Shown: positions 1-10,334 of the stretch, piece after piece
How the letters are laid out: every line of letters starts with the position of its first letter
How positions within the stretch are numbered: position 1 is the stretch's first letter
Assembly: GCA_024699855.1 (NCBI GenBank)
Contig: JAMPIQ010000001.1
Span: forward strand, 14,198,001-14,262,000
Direction: 5' to 3'
Source of the DNA: Aphelenchoides besseyi
Lineage: Eukaryota; Nematoda; Chromadorea; Rhabditida; Aphelenchoididae
Length of the DNA: 64,000 nt
Notes under the pieces: model-generated
What the model was told of the DNA's origin: nothing
Databases searched by the model: none
The model's input: the letters and a program-made list of their open reading frames with translations, nothing else
Translations under genes and position numbers: made by a program

Positions 1-996
1 CTGCAGAGTTGTTTCAGAAGTTTTGATCCATATCGATAAAATTGCTTTCTTGAGATCTTCAACTGATTGAAATTGACGGTTGTTTGCGTAAATTCTACAG
101 ACCAAGTGCGATCAGAGATTTTCCATCGGATTTAGGTCTGGCGAACAAGACGGCCATTCCAAAAAGTCGATTTCATGGTTGGAAAGCCATTGCCGCGTTT
201 CCCGGCTCGCATGACAAGATGCGTTGTCCTGTTGAAAAGTGAAATTTCGACGACTCCGACGGCGAAAGAACGGTAACAATTTCTCGTTGAGTACGCCAAT
301 GTATTCGCAGCTGTTCATTCTTGAAGAAGTGAACGCAATGGTAACTTTCTCGTCAGCGCAAAACGATGCCCAAACCTGAAAAAACGGGATAAATGAGAAC
401 ACAAGCTTTTCTTACCATAACCGATCCTCCGCCGAATTTGCGTCTTGAGAATGTTAAGAGCTCTTTCTGAGATCGTGCCAGTACGAATTGAATCAATCGG
501 GACCATCCAAGTTGAACTTTTTCTCATCAGAAAAAACTACCTGAAATCGAACGGAGATCAAAGGGAAGAAACCGGTTATTTTACCTGTTCCCAATTGCGT
601 GCCATGTTCTCTCGTGCAAAGGATAATCGCGCAGTCTTGTGTGTGTCTTTTAAGTTCGGTATCTTAGCCATTCGAGCACGTACAATGTGTGAATTACGGT
701 GAATTGTCAAGCGAACAGTCTCGTTCGATACATCGAGATCCAGTTCCTGTCCGATTTTGGCTGCCGAGATGGTTGAATTGAAGGCCAATCGTCTAATCCT
801 TTTTCTGTTTTTGTCAACTTCTTTGGGACACCGGTTCGTTTTCGTTGCCCGTAACCTTCAATTTGGAGAGGTACATCTGAACTCCACTTTTTGATCGACG
901 AATCGTCTTTGCTATCCATGCGTATAAATGGCCATCTTCACGATAAGCATCAATTTGGACCTTTTCGACAACTGTAAGGCTTTTACCACGAGGCAT
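1..996 (-). pseudogene. Tc3-like (Tc1/mariner) transposase remnant, open at window edge
   Basis: A transposase reading runs leftwards from an ATG at 994-996 and leaves the window at base 1. In order it shows an N-terminal helix-turn-helix start (MPRGKSL), a second HTH region near 576-788, a first catalytic block FSDEKKF followed by DGPD and a stop, a short intron-like gap with GT..TTTTTTCAG ends near 373-419, and a C-terminal block with QQDNA and SPDLNPMEN. The spacing between the second Asp and the Glu is 34 residues, the DD34E arrangement of Tc1-like enzymes. Several frame changes and stops separate these blocks, so it is inactive. No terminal repeat is visible on the right side. It is unrelated to the intact element at 3674-5189 except by superfamily. 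Confidence 0.8.
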
Positions 997-1201
997 TGAA
1001 AGAGAACGAAGATACAGCACGAGTATTTATACTAATTTGAAAGTCGAAAATATTTGATTACCTGTAACTTCTTTTAAAGTTGTATAAATCGCCCCAAATT
1101 TCCAGCAATCGTATTGTAATGCCTAATAAGCATGCAAACCAAAATTGAGAGAAATCGAACAAATACCCGCAAAGTTTCTTCGCAAACAGGAGAGAGTAAT
1201 A

Positions 1202-1507
1202 CTAATTTGGATGAGTGTATTCGTTCTTCGACCTCTCGGCAAGACGAATTCTCGGATAAATTCCGTCCAAATAATCAGCGGCTGATTGATGAAGTGCTCG
1301 AGCAGCATCGAAAAGACGAACGGTGAATTTTAAGTTACTAGGAGCTGTTAGAGAACTGACTTTACGTTTGGAGGCACTCGGTTTGCGCTTCAATCTTTTG
1401 GTTGGTTTCTTAGCAGCTTCGACAATCAAAACGATCAGCAGAAGGAAGGCAAATAGCGTTCGAACAGAGAACAATAGTAGTACAAGAGCACCTCCAGCGG
1501 CAAACAG
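1202..1507 (-). CDS. possible small membrane-anchored or secreted basic protein
   Basis: An open frame on the minus strand begins after a stop at about 1508. It encodes a long hydrophobic segment (ALVLLLFS through LLLIVLIV) followed by a Lys/Arg-rich stretch (KKPTKRLKRK). No ATG lies at its head, so an upstream exon or an alternative start is needed. The layout, one membrane segment then Lys/Ser-rich sequence, resembles the first exon of the MSP gene at 15255-16337, but I see no MSP domain here. It may be a lone exon or a chance frame. Confidence 0.25.
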   Translation of the reverse strand: MFAAGGALVLLLFSVRTLFAFLLLIVLIVEAAKKPTKRLKRKPSASKRKVSSLTAPSNLKFTVRLFDAARALHQSAADYLDGIYPRIRLAERSKNEYTHPN

Positions 1508-1559
1508 TCACCCCCTCCTCCGCTTTCAAAATTCCAATTTCTGGGAACATTAGTTAAAG

Positions 1560-2553
1560 TTTGAGAGATTTTTAAGTTTAAAATGTGTGCCGATTCAAGG
1601 ACTGATCAATTTAAAGCGTGAATATTAATTTCAATAAAATGTTACCTTTTGCGGCCAAACTCAAAACGCATTTTGATTTTTAACTCACTCGACCTTTTTC
1701 GTTGTGGCCTTACGTATGAAGTCAACGCGGAATCTTTCCACGAAAGCAGCTGCGCATTCGTTGGTTGCGGCGTCTTGTTGGGGAATTTTCGACAAATGAA
1801 TTCGATTGGGATAAATTAAAGTTTATAAAAATGAATATTTTTGGTTTAGATCAGGGGTCGCAGGTCGATTTTCGAAAAACAAGTATTCGTTTCATTTATT
1901 AATCAAAACAAACATGATATACAGGGTGTCCCATCACAACCTGAAGATTTTGAACGCTTATTTCTCGGCGATTTCTGAACCGTTTTATGCGGTTTTTTTG
2001 TTGTTGATAAATAACACTGGCAGTTTTTGTTTGACGTCGAGAAAAGTTGCAAAATTCTAACGAAATGGCGCGAAAATTGCATCTTGGCCAGATGATGCAG
2101 AATTTGACGAAATTTGCGAGTGATGAGCGTTTTGGACGGTCATTTTTCCAATCGTTTATCCGTTAAATCTCAACACTTTTTCCGTTGTTTTCAATGATTT
2201 TGCGCGTTCGTCGTTCAAAATCGTCCACCATTCGATCAATCAATTCAGTTGTGTCGGTCGTGTTTTGCGCGTTGTTTATTTCGTGACTTCTTGCTCGCTT
2301 TTTAATGCCAAGCGATTTGGTCCTTATCTACGGGTCATCTTGCTTTCACTTCCAACCCTTTAATCTCACTATCGTTTTGAAGTAGTGCACTTTGCGTTTG
2401 TTTATTCAATAAACACCAAATATCTGCGAGCCCTGTTTTAAATGCAAAGTTAATGTCGTGTCAAGTTAGGGCTGTAATCTTTGAAAGTCGATGAAAATGT
2501 CAAATTTAACTGTTGGCGCTTTTACTAGTTTTTCATTAATTCCCTTGTTTCAG
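1560..2553. other. AT-rich spacer with a possible transposon-end fragment
   Basis: I find no convincing coding exon. At 1920-1932 the string TACAGGGTGTCCC looks like the end of a TA-inserted DNA transposon, but no matching inverted partner is visible within the next kilobase, so it is at most a solo end. Confidence 0.3.
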
Positions 2554-2585
2554 CAGCCGACTCCAACTGCAAAGAACAAACCGAA

Positions 2586-3435
2586 ATGGAACACGGCGGC
2601 AAACATCCGACGGAAAAAATCGGCTCAGCCGATCGAAGCAAAAGCGCTTGCCATGGAGATACGCCGCCAAGTTTGGCAAGTTACTTTGTAAGTATAATAA
2701 TTGAAAATGTTTTAGATACTTCCCGTTCCGTGCGCCACAATCGCCCCTGGTGAATTGGGCATTTCGTTTGATGACTGTTCTGAAGAGGCATTGGAACCAT
2801 TGTCAATGTACTTCAACGTGGACCACTTATCTGAATGTACGAATGTCGACCTTTTCAAGTATCCGGTAATTTGAATAATTTAAAAATCACAGTGCATTTT
2901 ATTTTTTAGATGGCGGGTGTTGTTTATGGAATTGGAAATCGCTTTGTGGTTCCTTTAAAAGTCCAAACGACTCCAAAATCAACGCCGCTTGTTGTTTATT
3001 TTGTTGTTGATTCCGGGGCTCCATTGACGAGCTTTGGAACAAAAACATGTGAGAAACTATTTGGGAACAAACAACCTTCAAGCGTCACTATTCAAGGTTT
3101 GTAATTTGAAATATTTTAAAATTAATTGTAAGGTTTTTTGCGTTTTAGAAACCCGAGTTCAATGCCGTCGCTCCGGAGAATTCACTATGGCAATGAAAGA
3201 TGTGAATTTGCTTGGTAGCCAATTTTTATTGCGTGCAAATGCTTCAATTGTACTCTCGGAACACTCATTTGAATATTTATCCGAATTTCTCCGAGTTTTC
3301 TACTTAACGCCTGCTTCGTTAATTAGTCAAGCCCAAATTATGGCCGCCTCGTGTAAACAGCTTGTCAATGTAACAAAGAAATTGACAGTTGGTGTTGTGA
3401 ACAAACTCTCGCGCTCGGATCCAACTGAAAATTAA
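2586..3435 (+). CDS. retropepsin-like aspartic protease domain protein
   Basis: Four exons, 2586-2687, 2716-2865, 2910-3096 and 3149-3435, join in phase to give 241 residues. Exon 3 carries VVDSGAP, the active-site motif of retropepsins (Asp at about residue 118). Exon 4 carries VNLLGSQFLL, the pattern that closes a retropepsin fold (NLLG followed by a hydrophobic strand). A retropepsin works as a dimer, each chain giving one catalytic Asp. No reverse transcriptase, integrase or LTR is adjacent, so this looks like a single-domain host gene rather than part of a retrotransposon. The ATG at 2586 is the first in frame; an upstream exon is possible because 2544-2553 resembles a splice acceptor. 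AATAAA is at 3663-3668. Confidence 0.6.
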
Positions 3436-3673
3436 CAGCGAATGATCGAAGAAAAGGGTATTTTGGTGTAATCTTTCACTTGATTATAAAATGCTGTTTT
3501 AGCGTTCCCTCCATTGGAAAAACCCGATGAAAGTCTTACTTCAGATTCACACACTTCAGCATCCGACCAGAAAATGCCTTCTCATCATGGATCAACTATG
3601 GACTTGAACTGATCTCAAATCGAAACGTTTATTGTTTAAGAGTTAGTCTTTTATTTGTACTGAATAAAGCATA

Positions 3674-3874
3674 CAGTGCTGGCCAAAAGTTTTGGGACAG
3701 CAGGTATCTAGAAATCCACTAGACCGTTTCACGTCTTTTTTTCGGTACAGATCCTGCGACCGAATTCTAACATTATTGCCGCAAAAAGTTTGCAAACAAG
3801 CGAGAAATTGAAAAAATTTATGTGAACAGTCGAAAATTGCCTGGACAAAAGTTTTGGGACAGGGAAGAAAATCG
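3674..3874 (+). repeat. left terminal inverted repeat
   Basis: 201 bp, starting CAGTGCTGGCC. The transposase-binding-type motif AAAAGTTTTGGGACA is present at both its outer and inner ends. Confidence 0.92.
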
Positions 3875-3964
3875 ATTGCAATTACATTTCTTCACATTGA
3901 AATTTGGCCTGATTTTTTCTTGGCGTTGACTGGCAAAGTCATCAATTTTTCTTGCTTTACCAAA

Positions 3965-4987
3965 ATGTTGACCGACCAAGAAATTGCGAAGATCCGTCAA
4001 CTCTACGACCGTCTCAAGTCCTATCGAGAAGTTGCCAATAAACTCGGACATTCGAAGAACACAATCATGAGCGTGATCAAACAACAACCGCGTAAGCCCA
4101 TGGGTCGTCCAAAAAAATACACTGCTCGCCTTCGCCGTCGGATTAAACGTCATGTGATCTCCGAACTCCGCTCCAATCGTCTTGTCACTTCGCGTACCAT
4201 CAAGGAAAATTTGGAGCTGGATGTGAGCCGCCGAACAATCCGACGATGGTTAAACCGTGACAACATCTTCTATCATCTGATCAAAAAGAAACTTCCGTTG
4301 ACTTTGACGCATCGTCAAAATCGCCTTAACTTTTCCCGTCGTCACCTAATTGCTGGCACGGACTTTTCAACTTGGATCTTCTCCGATGAAAAACGATTTT
4401 GTTTAGATGGCCCTGATAATTTTGGATCATACGAAACCGAGGATGTTAATTTGGAGCGCATTAAACGCCAAATGGGCGGCGGATCAGTTATGATACTTGG
4501 TGCAATTTCATCTACCGGCAAACTCTTGATTACGGTGAGTTTTTTGGACCATCTATTCAAAATTTATAAACACGGTCTTTGCTTTTAGGAGTGCAAGAGC
4601 AAGTACAAGGCGACTGATTATCTCTCCGACCTTAAAACGACGTTTATCCCATGGGCCAAGAAAGAAATGAAGAACAAGAAGTGGGTTTGGCAACAAGATC
4701 GCGCCCCCATTCATACCGCCCACGTTGTTTCCGCCTACTTTCACGATCAGAACATCACCACTGCTGACTGGCCGTCACGTAGTCCCGATTTGAGTCCGAT
4801 TGAAAATGTATGGAAGCTGATGGAAGACGTAATCTACAAGAAAGGCCAGTACAACACAAAAGCTCAACTTCTGGCCGCCATCAAACGATCCACGCAGAAA
4901 ATCAAATCCGAAACGATTAAGCAACTCTTTCTCGGTATGAACAAACGTCACTTGGAGGTGGTCGAAGCAAAAGGTGGTCAAATTTGA
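3965..4987 (+). CDS. Tc1/mariner DD34E transposase
   Basis: Exon 1 is 3965-4534, a 54-nt intron follows (4535-4588, GTGAGT..TTTTAG), and exon 2 is 4589-4987, giving 322 residues. It catalyses cut-and-paste transposition of the surrounding element. The N-terminus has paired HTH segments (LTDQEIAKIRQLY and the ELDVSRRTIRRWL region) with a GRPKKY linker between them. Catalytic residues are the Asp of FSDEKRF, the Asp of QQDRAP and the Glu of SPIENVW, with 34 residues between the last two. GGGSVM is the usual motif before the second Asp. The start at MLTDQE was preferred over an ATG 111 nt upstream because that one falls inside the inverted repeat. All catalytic residues are present, so the enzyme is potentially active. 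Confidence 0.9.
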
Positions 4988-4988
4988 A

Positions 4989-5189
4989 CGATTTTCTTCC
5001 CTGTCCCAAAACTTTTGTTCAGGCAATTTTCGACTGTTCACATAAATTTTTTCAATTTCTCGCTTGTTTGCAAACTTTTTGCGGCAATAATGTTAGAATT
5101 CGGTCGCAGGATCTGTACCGAAAAAAAGACGTGAAACGGTCTAGTGGATTTCTAGATACCTGCTGTCCCAAAACTTTTGGCCAGCACTG
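4989..5189 (-). repeat. right terminal inverted repeat
   Basis: 201 bp, the inverse of 3674-3874 with about one mismatch (an A for G in the inner GCCTGG/AACAAAAG stretch). It ends 2 bp after the transposase stop codon. Confidence 0.92.
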
Positions 5190-6200
5190 TAATTATGGTT
5201 GATGATTATGAACAATTCGACTATTAACAATTAGAAAAAATTTTGACTTCAAATGAAGAATAAGATTTAATAGAAGCAATTATTAATGTTCGAGTTATAA
5301 ATGTGCCAAGTGAACAAAACGGAAACCCAATTTAGCTGCAGTAGTGATGTCGTTTAGTTTACGATATCTGACAGATTCTTCATAATGACTGTGAGTGTTG
5401 ATACAAGTGGATGTTGTGTAATGGATTTGGGAGATGGCATTGTCTACAATCAGTACTATTCCTTTCAGTTTCGTGAATACTTGTTGATCTCGGAGAGGTA
5501 GTTGTAGACTGGAGGTCGTTTGAATGTCTGTTGAGAGGAAACAGAAAGTCTCTGCTGGATGTCGTTTAACTCGCTCTTCCTCGCACTCCTCGAAGATTGT
5601 TGATTGACGAAGGAGTTCGGTGTTTTGGGAGCTGCAGAAATGAACATCGAGTGGCGTTGTTGGTTGTCAATGAGTATTCATTGTTGAGATTCGATCCGAA
5701 ATGGCTCTCATGTATTCGACGAATATTGTCAAGAACAATGAAGACGTCTGGTAATTGTTGTTGTAATTTCTAATTACTTGTCCAGAGCTTCACAGGGAAC
5801 GCAAATCAATGCGTTGGTACTACAGGAATTGAATGACAGAAGATGAGTGAATGAGGTGTCTGATTCCACTCATTTCTTGAAATCATTTTGTCTTAAAATA
5901 ACAATAAATAAAGGATGTTGAGGAAAACTAACCATTACAATCTCATCCACTTGGTTCGAGGAAACAGTTTGGTGAACTCGAAGTCAGACAACTAACTGAC
6001 AGCGTATTTCCAGGAACGTTCATTCGGATCAAATGACTGAACATGATTGGTAGACAGAAGATTATTGGAATGAATGCAGGTGTTCAAACAAGCAACCGCA
6101 AGGATTAGAATAATAGGCGTTCGGTTTCGACCAATTGTTCTCGGAGTTCAACTCACTAAATACACAAATCCGAAGGTTGAAACTTCCGTCTAATGTTCGG

Positions 6201-6208
6201 TATTTAAG
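6201..6208 (+). promoter_or_regulatory. TATA box of BSP-like gene copy 1
   Basis: TATTTAAG lies 53 bp before the ATG at 6261, leaving about 25-30 nt for a short leader. The same element precedes copy 2 at 52500-52507. Confidence 0.55.
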
Positions 6209-6260
6209 AGCCGTCCGATCTACAATCAAACCATCAACTCTCATTCCGATCGGTTTGAAG

Positions 6261-7514
6261 ATGCACAACTCGCTTGTATTCCTTCTGTTCTCGGCAATCA
6301 TCCACTTGGGCAGCTCTCAACTCGTCTACCAATCCGGAGACTATCAACTGGTCTACACGGACAAGAACTCCGGAGTCCCGAAAGATCTTCAAGACCGTTT
6401 GATTCAGGTCTATTTTAACGCTTATCCCAAAATGGTTCAATTCTTCAACACGAATGCTCCCAAACGAGTGTCTCTTGTTTTGGATCCTGCAGCAGGAACA
6501 AGCAGCAGTAACGGTGGAATAACTCTTGATGCCAACTACATCAAGAACAACCCCAAAGACGTCGATCTTCTCACTTTCGTTCTCACTTATGTTGTTCAAG
6601 CATACCAAGGAAACACTCCCAACTGGTTTGTTCAAGGAATCGCCGCGTTTTCTCGTAACAAATTTGGAGTTGCCAATGCGGATGCCGGCTGGTCGCTTCA
6701 ATATCCACAAGACAACCAAAACTACGACAGTTCCTACTTGGTTACCGGCGGCTTCTTGGATTGGTTGGAGAAACAATATCCCGGCTCCGTTCAAAAGTTC
6801 GACTCTGTTCTTCGTAGTGGCAAATACGACAACAACAACACGTGGAAACAGATCACCGGCAAGACTGTTGAAGAGCAATGGGCCGTCTACAAAGCCATTC
6901 CGAAACCAACCACGGTCGTCTATCAGTCCGGTGACTATCAATTGGTTGTCTATGACAAGGTTTCTGGAGTACCGAAAGACACCATCGACCGATTGATCAT
7001 GACGTTCTTCACCGTCTATCCGAAGCTTGTTCAGGAGTACAATTCGAATGCTCTCAAACGCGTTGGATTGAACATCGATCCCGATTACAATGGAGTTGCA
7101 TTCGCGGCTAATGGTGCAATCAACATTTCAGCTACTTATTTCAAGAACAATCCAAAAGACGTTGATGTCATGACTCACGAAGGAATGCACATCGTTCAAG
7201 CCTACGGTTCAAATGCTCCCGGATGGATGACCGAGGGAATCGCCGATTTTGCTCGAAACAAGTTTGGAGTTGCAAATGCAGATGTTGGATGAAAATTAAC
7301 GCCGCCAACGAGCTCCGACAACTACGACAAGGGATACGTAGTGACTGCCGCCTTCTTGGTTTGGGTCGAGAAGCAACGTCCCGGAGCCGTCAAACAGTTC
7401 GATTCGATTCTCCGCAGCGGCAACTACGCCAACAACGACACCTGGAAGCAGATCACCGGTCAAACCGTCGAACAGCAATGGTCCGCTTACAAGGCGAGCT
7501 CCAGCAGTGGATGA
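6261..7514 (+). pseudogene. basic-secretory-protein-like metallopeptidase homologue, copy 1, nonsense-truncated
   Basis: The ATG at 6261 starts a signal peptide (MHNSLVFLLFSAIIHLGSS). Two tandem BSP-type domains (plant PR-17/BSP family, putative zinc metallopeptidases) follow, each opening with YQSGDYQL. Domain 2 has HEGMH, an HExxH zinc motif, then WMTEGIADF. In domain 1 the equivalent HExxH site reads FVLTY, so its metal ligands are gone. Compared with copy 2, the Trp codon at 7290-7292 is TGA, removing the last 74 residues; the frame then stays open to 7514. There are no introns. A truncated secreted protein could still be made. AATAAA is near 7547. Confidence 0.8.
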
Positions 7515-7921
7515 ATACAAATTGTGATGTACATAACTACCGCTCGAATAAAGTTGTACATTGTTGATTGTTCTGAGATTGGCACTAAGACCTTAATTGA
7601 AATATTCGCCTCTTGAACTCAAAACTACATGGTGAATGTTAATAATCTTGAGTTACATCCATAGGTGCATGAGAAGTGATTTAGTTTTGTTCTTATTCGT
7701 CTCCGTAGTGATAAGAAGCAAAGTGAAATTGCGAGATTCTTTAACCGAAAACTCCACAATACCAACTCGACTTTAGCAAACTGAACTTCAAAGAACAAAA
7801 TCAACTCGTCGTTTTAAACTGTTGATACAAGAGAAGAACAATTCAATTTATTGACAGCTTTCAAGAGAGACAACAATTTCTTGTATAACAAACCAGATAA
7901 CCATAGAACCAAAGTGAACGT

Positions 7922-8257
7922 TTAATTGCCGTTGGACGATAGGTCACTTGAATGCATATGACTGGTCGTTTTGGACGATGGTGGAAGCGGTTATTGAGTG
8001 ATTGTTGGGTATGGAGTGATTGGTCTCAGCGGAAGCACAATTTCCGATGACTTTCGTTTAGTATTGGGTGCATGATGTTCCAAAATAAAGATTAGTTTAT
8101 TTACATTAATTTGACTTACCTTTGGACTCCTCCTGGAGCTGTTGATAGCAGATTTCTCCGCGATCGGTTTTCATCATCTTGATAAAATTAGCACACATAC
8201 AATACACTTTGCCTTTAATTGTGGCTTCTCAGTGGAGTCACATTGACGCTTGGGCAC
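7922..8257 (-). pseudogene. HES-like bHLH gene, copy 1, decayed
   Basis: This is the counterpart of the intact gene at 54221-54713. The start codon is GTG instead of ATG (8255-8257), most of exon 2, which encodes the bHLH helices, is missing, and exon 3 contains stops. Only the exon 1 outline, a short piece near the exon 2 donor and the 3' end with the last dozen codons remain recognisable. Confidence 0.65.
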
Positions 8258-8767
8258 GTCGGCTACCACTAGACTTTAAGACTTAGTGTCGACTACTAGC
8301 TGAGGTTTATATACGGCTTTGAATCTGTCAGTTGAAACGTCCCAGATCAACTTTATCAATTTATTAGGACTGCGAGGTCTGTTCGTTTGAATTTCTAGTA
8401 ATTGTTTACAAAGGCATAATTGCGTCACAAAGATCCCGCTAACCAGTTACATTGTTGCCGCAAGATATGATTCCGACCGTCGAGTCGCACAACAATAGGA
8501 ATTTGAGATGCAAATTCGAAAGTGGAGATCAGTGACGGTCAACTGAAAGAATACCAGACCGGCGTTCTTTCCAGCGTTGTATCCTCCAGCTGATTGCGTT
8601 CTTTTTCAAATCATCGTCTTAGAATATCATGGGATGGGTCAACATGCTCGCGACCATCTCCATTGAGGTATCTCTTTTGAAGATACTCAAGCATCCTTCC
8701 TAAACATTAGTGAGAGATTATAAAAAGCAGTTGATTTTCTTATTAGGATTCTGAACAGCCATTGAAA
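8258..8767. other. diverged tail of unit D
   Basis: No gene. The sequence matches 54714-55160 with many substitutions, for example around the shared phrase CTTTCCAGCGTTGTATCC, and is the promoter side of the bHLH gene. Confidence 0.5.
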
Positions 8768-9324
8768 TTAATGGGACAGAAAAGATGGTGTCTAGCTGAC
8801 TGTAGCTCTCAAGCGACCACTCTTCTTCGTATTCATAGACAACTGCAAAGAGAGAGAGCGAGTGACGGTCAAACTTTGCTCCTGGACCGCCGCCTTCCCA
8901 TCACTTTAATTGCACCACCGAACCCTCTTCTTTTCGCAGTCACTCGTCATTTCTGTCTATTTGACCTACTCTTAAGGTTAGTGGGATGATCTCAGCCCTC
9001 AAGTGGCAGAGATCTCGAAATTTTGGATTGTTCCGCTCATTCCAGTGGAACTCATAAACAGTTGGAATAGTATCAGAGAACACGCCGATCAGAGTGTTCT
9101 GTACTTTTTATCGAACCATACAACTGAACAGTCAGATCGCTGAACGCCAATGAACACTCTTACTGTTATCAATTCGATATGCAACAGGACTGTGATTTAA
9201 AGTTCAACAAAGTCAGACGCTGGAACGATCAATTGAACAAGATAAACAGGATTTGAATGTCAATCGGTTTGAACACTCAGCTTTTGTGAAACACAAGTTG
9301 ATCACTTCGCACGTTCCAATCCAC

Positions 9325-9332
9325 TATAAAAG
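9325..9332 (+). promoter_or_regulatory. TATA box of Leu/Gly-rich secreted gene (A1)
   Basis: TATAAAAG lies 53 bp before the ATG at 9378. It is conserved in A2 (17218-17225) and A3 (48873-48880). The 560 bp upstream, back to 8768, hold no convincing exon. Confidence 0.65.
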
Positions 9333-9377
9333 CGGCAGTTGAAGGACAGTCAATCATCATCAGTTCTTTCCGCTGAA

Positions 9378-10088
9378 ATGTCTCGTACTTCAATCGCCGT
9401 CTTCTTTTGTCTTCTCATCATCTCGACTCAGGCCTCTCCAGTGGCCAACGGTCAGGGATCTCCACTGCTCGGCAATCTTGTCGGAAACGTGCTGGGAACC
9501 GTCGATGGAGTGGTCGGAAATGCTCAACCAGTGGTTGGCGAAGTCACTGGTCTGTTGGGCGGCTGCAAACAACCCGGAACGTTGACCAAGATCGTCAAAC
9601 TGCTCAACTTGCCCGGAGCCGTCGATCCCGCCCAATTCGTCCAATTGCTCTCCATCTTGACTCAATTGGATTCGATTCTCACTCAAATCACCTGCACTGT
9701 CGACTCGTTGTTGCCGTTGGAAGGTGGCAGTGGATCGGGCAGTGGTCTTGATGGATTGTTGGAGGAGTTGAGAAATATTCTGAACATCCCATCGAACGTC
9801 GACTTGGTTCCCTTCCTTAAAGCACTGTTGGCGGCCGTCGAGAAGCTTTTGGATCAATTGCTCGGAGATGTCAGCGGATTGTTGGAGCAACTCTTGGGCG
9901 ATGTCACCGGCTTGGTCGGTGGAGTGGTCGACATCTTGAATCCCGTCTTGAACAATCTCACCGGACTGTTGGGAATCCCGGAGGGTGTGTTGCCGTTGGA
10001 TTTCGTCCAACAACTGATCCCTCAATTGCAAAAGGTTCTCGACCAACTTCTCGGTCAATTGGGATCGGGATTGCCGGTCGGATTGTAA
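9378..10088 (+). CDS. Leu/Gly-rich amphipathic secreted protein, copy A1
   Basis: A single exon encodes 236 residues starting with a clear signal peptide (MSRTSIAVFFCLLIISTQAS). The mature chain is built from repeating hydrophobic, Gly-punctuated segments such as LLGNLVGNVLG, LLDQLLGDVSGLLEQLLGD and LLGQLGSGLPVGL, with few charges and two cysteines in GGCKQ and ITCTV. A Gly/Ser hinge (GGSGSGSG) divides two halves. The periodicity suggests amphipathic helices and a surface-active or lipid-contacting extracellular protein, which is inference from composition only. I recognise no family. An ATG 39 nt upstream would spoil the signal peptide and was rejected. AATAAA is at 10110-10115. Confidence 0.75.
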   Translation: MSRTSIAVFFCLLIISTQASPVANGQGSPLLGNLVGNVLGTVDGVVGNAQPVVGEVTGLLGGCKQPGTLTKIVKLLNLPGAVDPAQFVQLLSILTQLDSILTQITCTVDSLLPLEGGSGSGSGLDGLLEELRNILNIPSNVDLVPFLKALLAAVEKLLDQLLGDVSGLLEQLLGDVTGLVGGVVDILNPVLNNLTGLLGIPEGVLPLDFVQQLIPQLQKVLDQLLGQLGSGLPVGL

Positions 10089-10156
10089 TCTCTCCACTTT
10101 CTTAGTATCAATAAACAGGCATATTAATTCACAGTGTTTATTGACCGACTGCACAA

Positions 10157-10334
10157 TCACTTCTTTTGCCATTGAACGAAAGGACGAACGCACGGTAACC
10201 AAACCGGAAAGTCTTCGATCTCCCCAGTGAATTTGTTGAGATATGGATACGTCTAAAGCAATCGAATTAGATGGAGAAGAGAAACAGACCTTGTAGAACT
10301 TGATCAGCTTTTCAAGTGATCCGAATTTGTTCGA
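10157..10334 (-). pseudogene. 3' fragment of SH2-like gene (in A1)
   Basis: The last exon (10157-10252) and the end of the penultimate exon (10290-10334) of the gene at 18052-18906 are present. The rest is cut off by the A1/B1 junction at 10334, so no product is possible. Its own AATAAA lies on the minus strand at 10137-10142. Confidence 0.8.

Larger units (their letters stand above)
3674..5189 (+). mobile_element. Tc1/mariner element with long inverted repeats, apparently intact
   Basis: The element is 1516 bp, flanked by TA at 3672-3673 and 5190-5191, the expected target duplication. Its ends are inverted repeats of 201 bp (3674-3874 and 4989-5189) that differ at about one position. Within each repeat the motif AAAAGTTTTGGGACA occurs twice, near the outer tip and at the inner end, which is the IR/DR arrangement of elements such as Tc3 and Sleeping Beauty. 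Between the repeats is one spliced transposase gene with no stop. Near-identity of the repeats suggests recent insertion. Confidence 0.93.
5337..7997. repeat. duplicated unit D, copy 1
   Basis: This 2.66-kb block matches 51639-54296 in the same orientation with very few differences. Weaker homology continues to about 8700 (counterpart about 55160). The left boundary is TGCAGTAG. The block holds a BSP-like gene and part of a bHLH gene. Between 5190 and 6200 I see no coding exon; it appears to be upstream sequence of the BSP-like gene. Confidence 0.9.
8768..10334. repeat. duplicated unit A, copy A1
   Basis: It matches 16668-18229 (A2) and 48321-49883 (A3), and its 3' part matches 41415-41983. 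It contains the Leu/Gly-rich secreted gene and, from the opposite strand, the 3' end of the SH2-like gene. Its right edge is TTTGTTCGA at 10326-10334, after which A1 continues into unit B whereas A2 and A3 continue into unit C. Confidence 0.9.

Noticed and set aside
2491..2691. Plus-strand frame beginning MKMSNLTVG as first exon of the retropepsin-like gene.
   Set aside because: Its phase at the 2687 donor does not join the exon that leads to the DSGA exon. The frame one base over does, giving a continuous 241-residue protein.
6234..6941. 235-codon minus-strand frame opposite the BSP-like gene.
   Set aside because: Antisense shadow. The plus strand encodes a recognisable domain family with a signal peptide.
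9390..10202. 270-codon minus-strand open frame opposite the Leu/Gly-rich secreted gene (also at 17283-17783, 41393-41851 and 48938-49750).
   Set aside because: It is the antisense shadow of a repetitive gene with strong codon bias; it has no signal, domain or splice support, while the plus frame has a signal peptide and TATA box.
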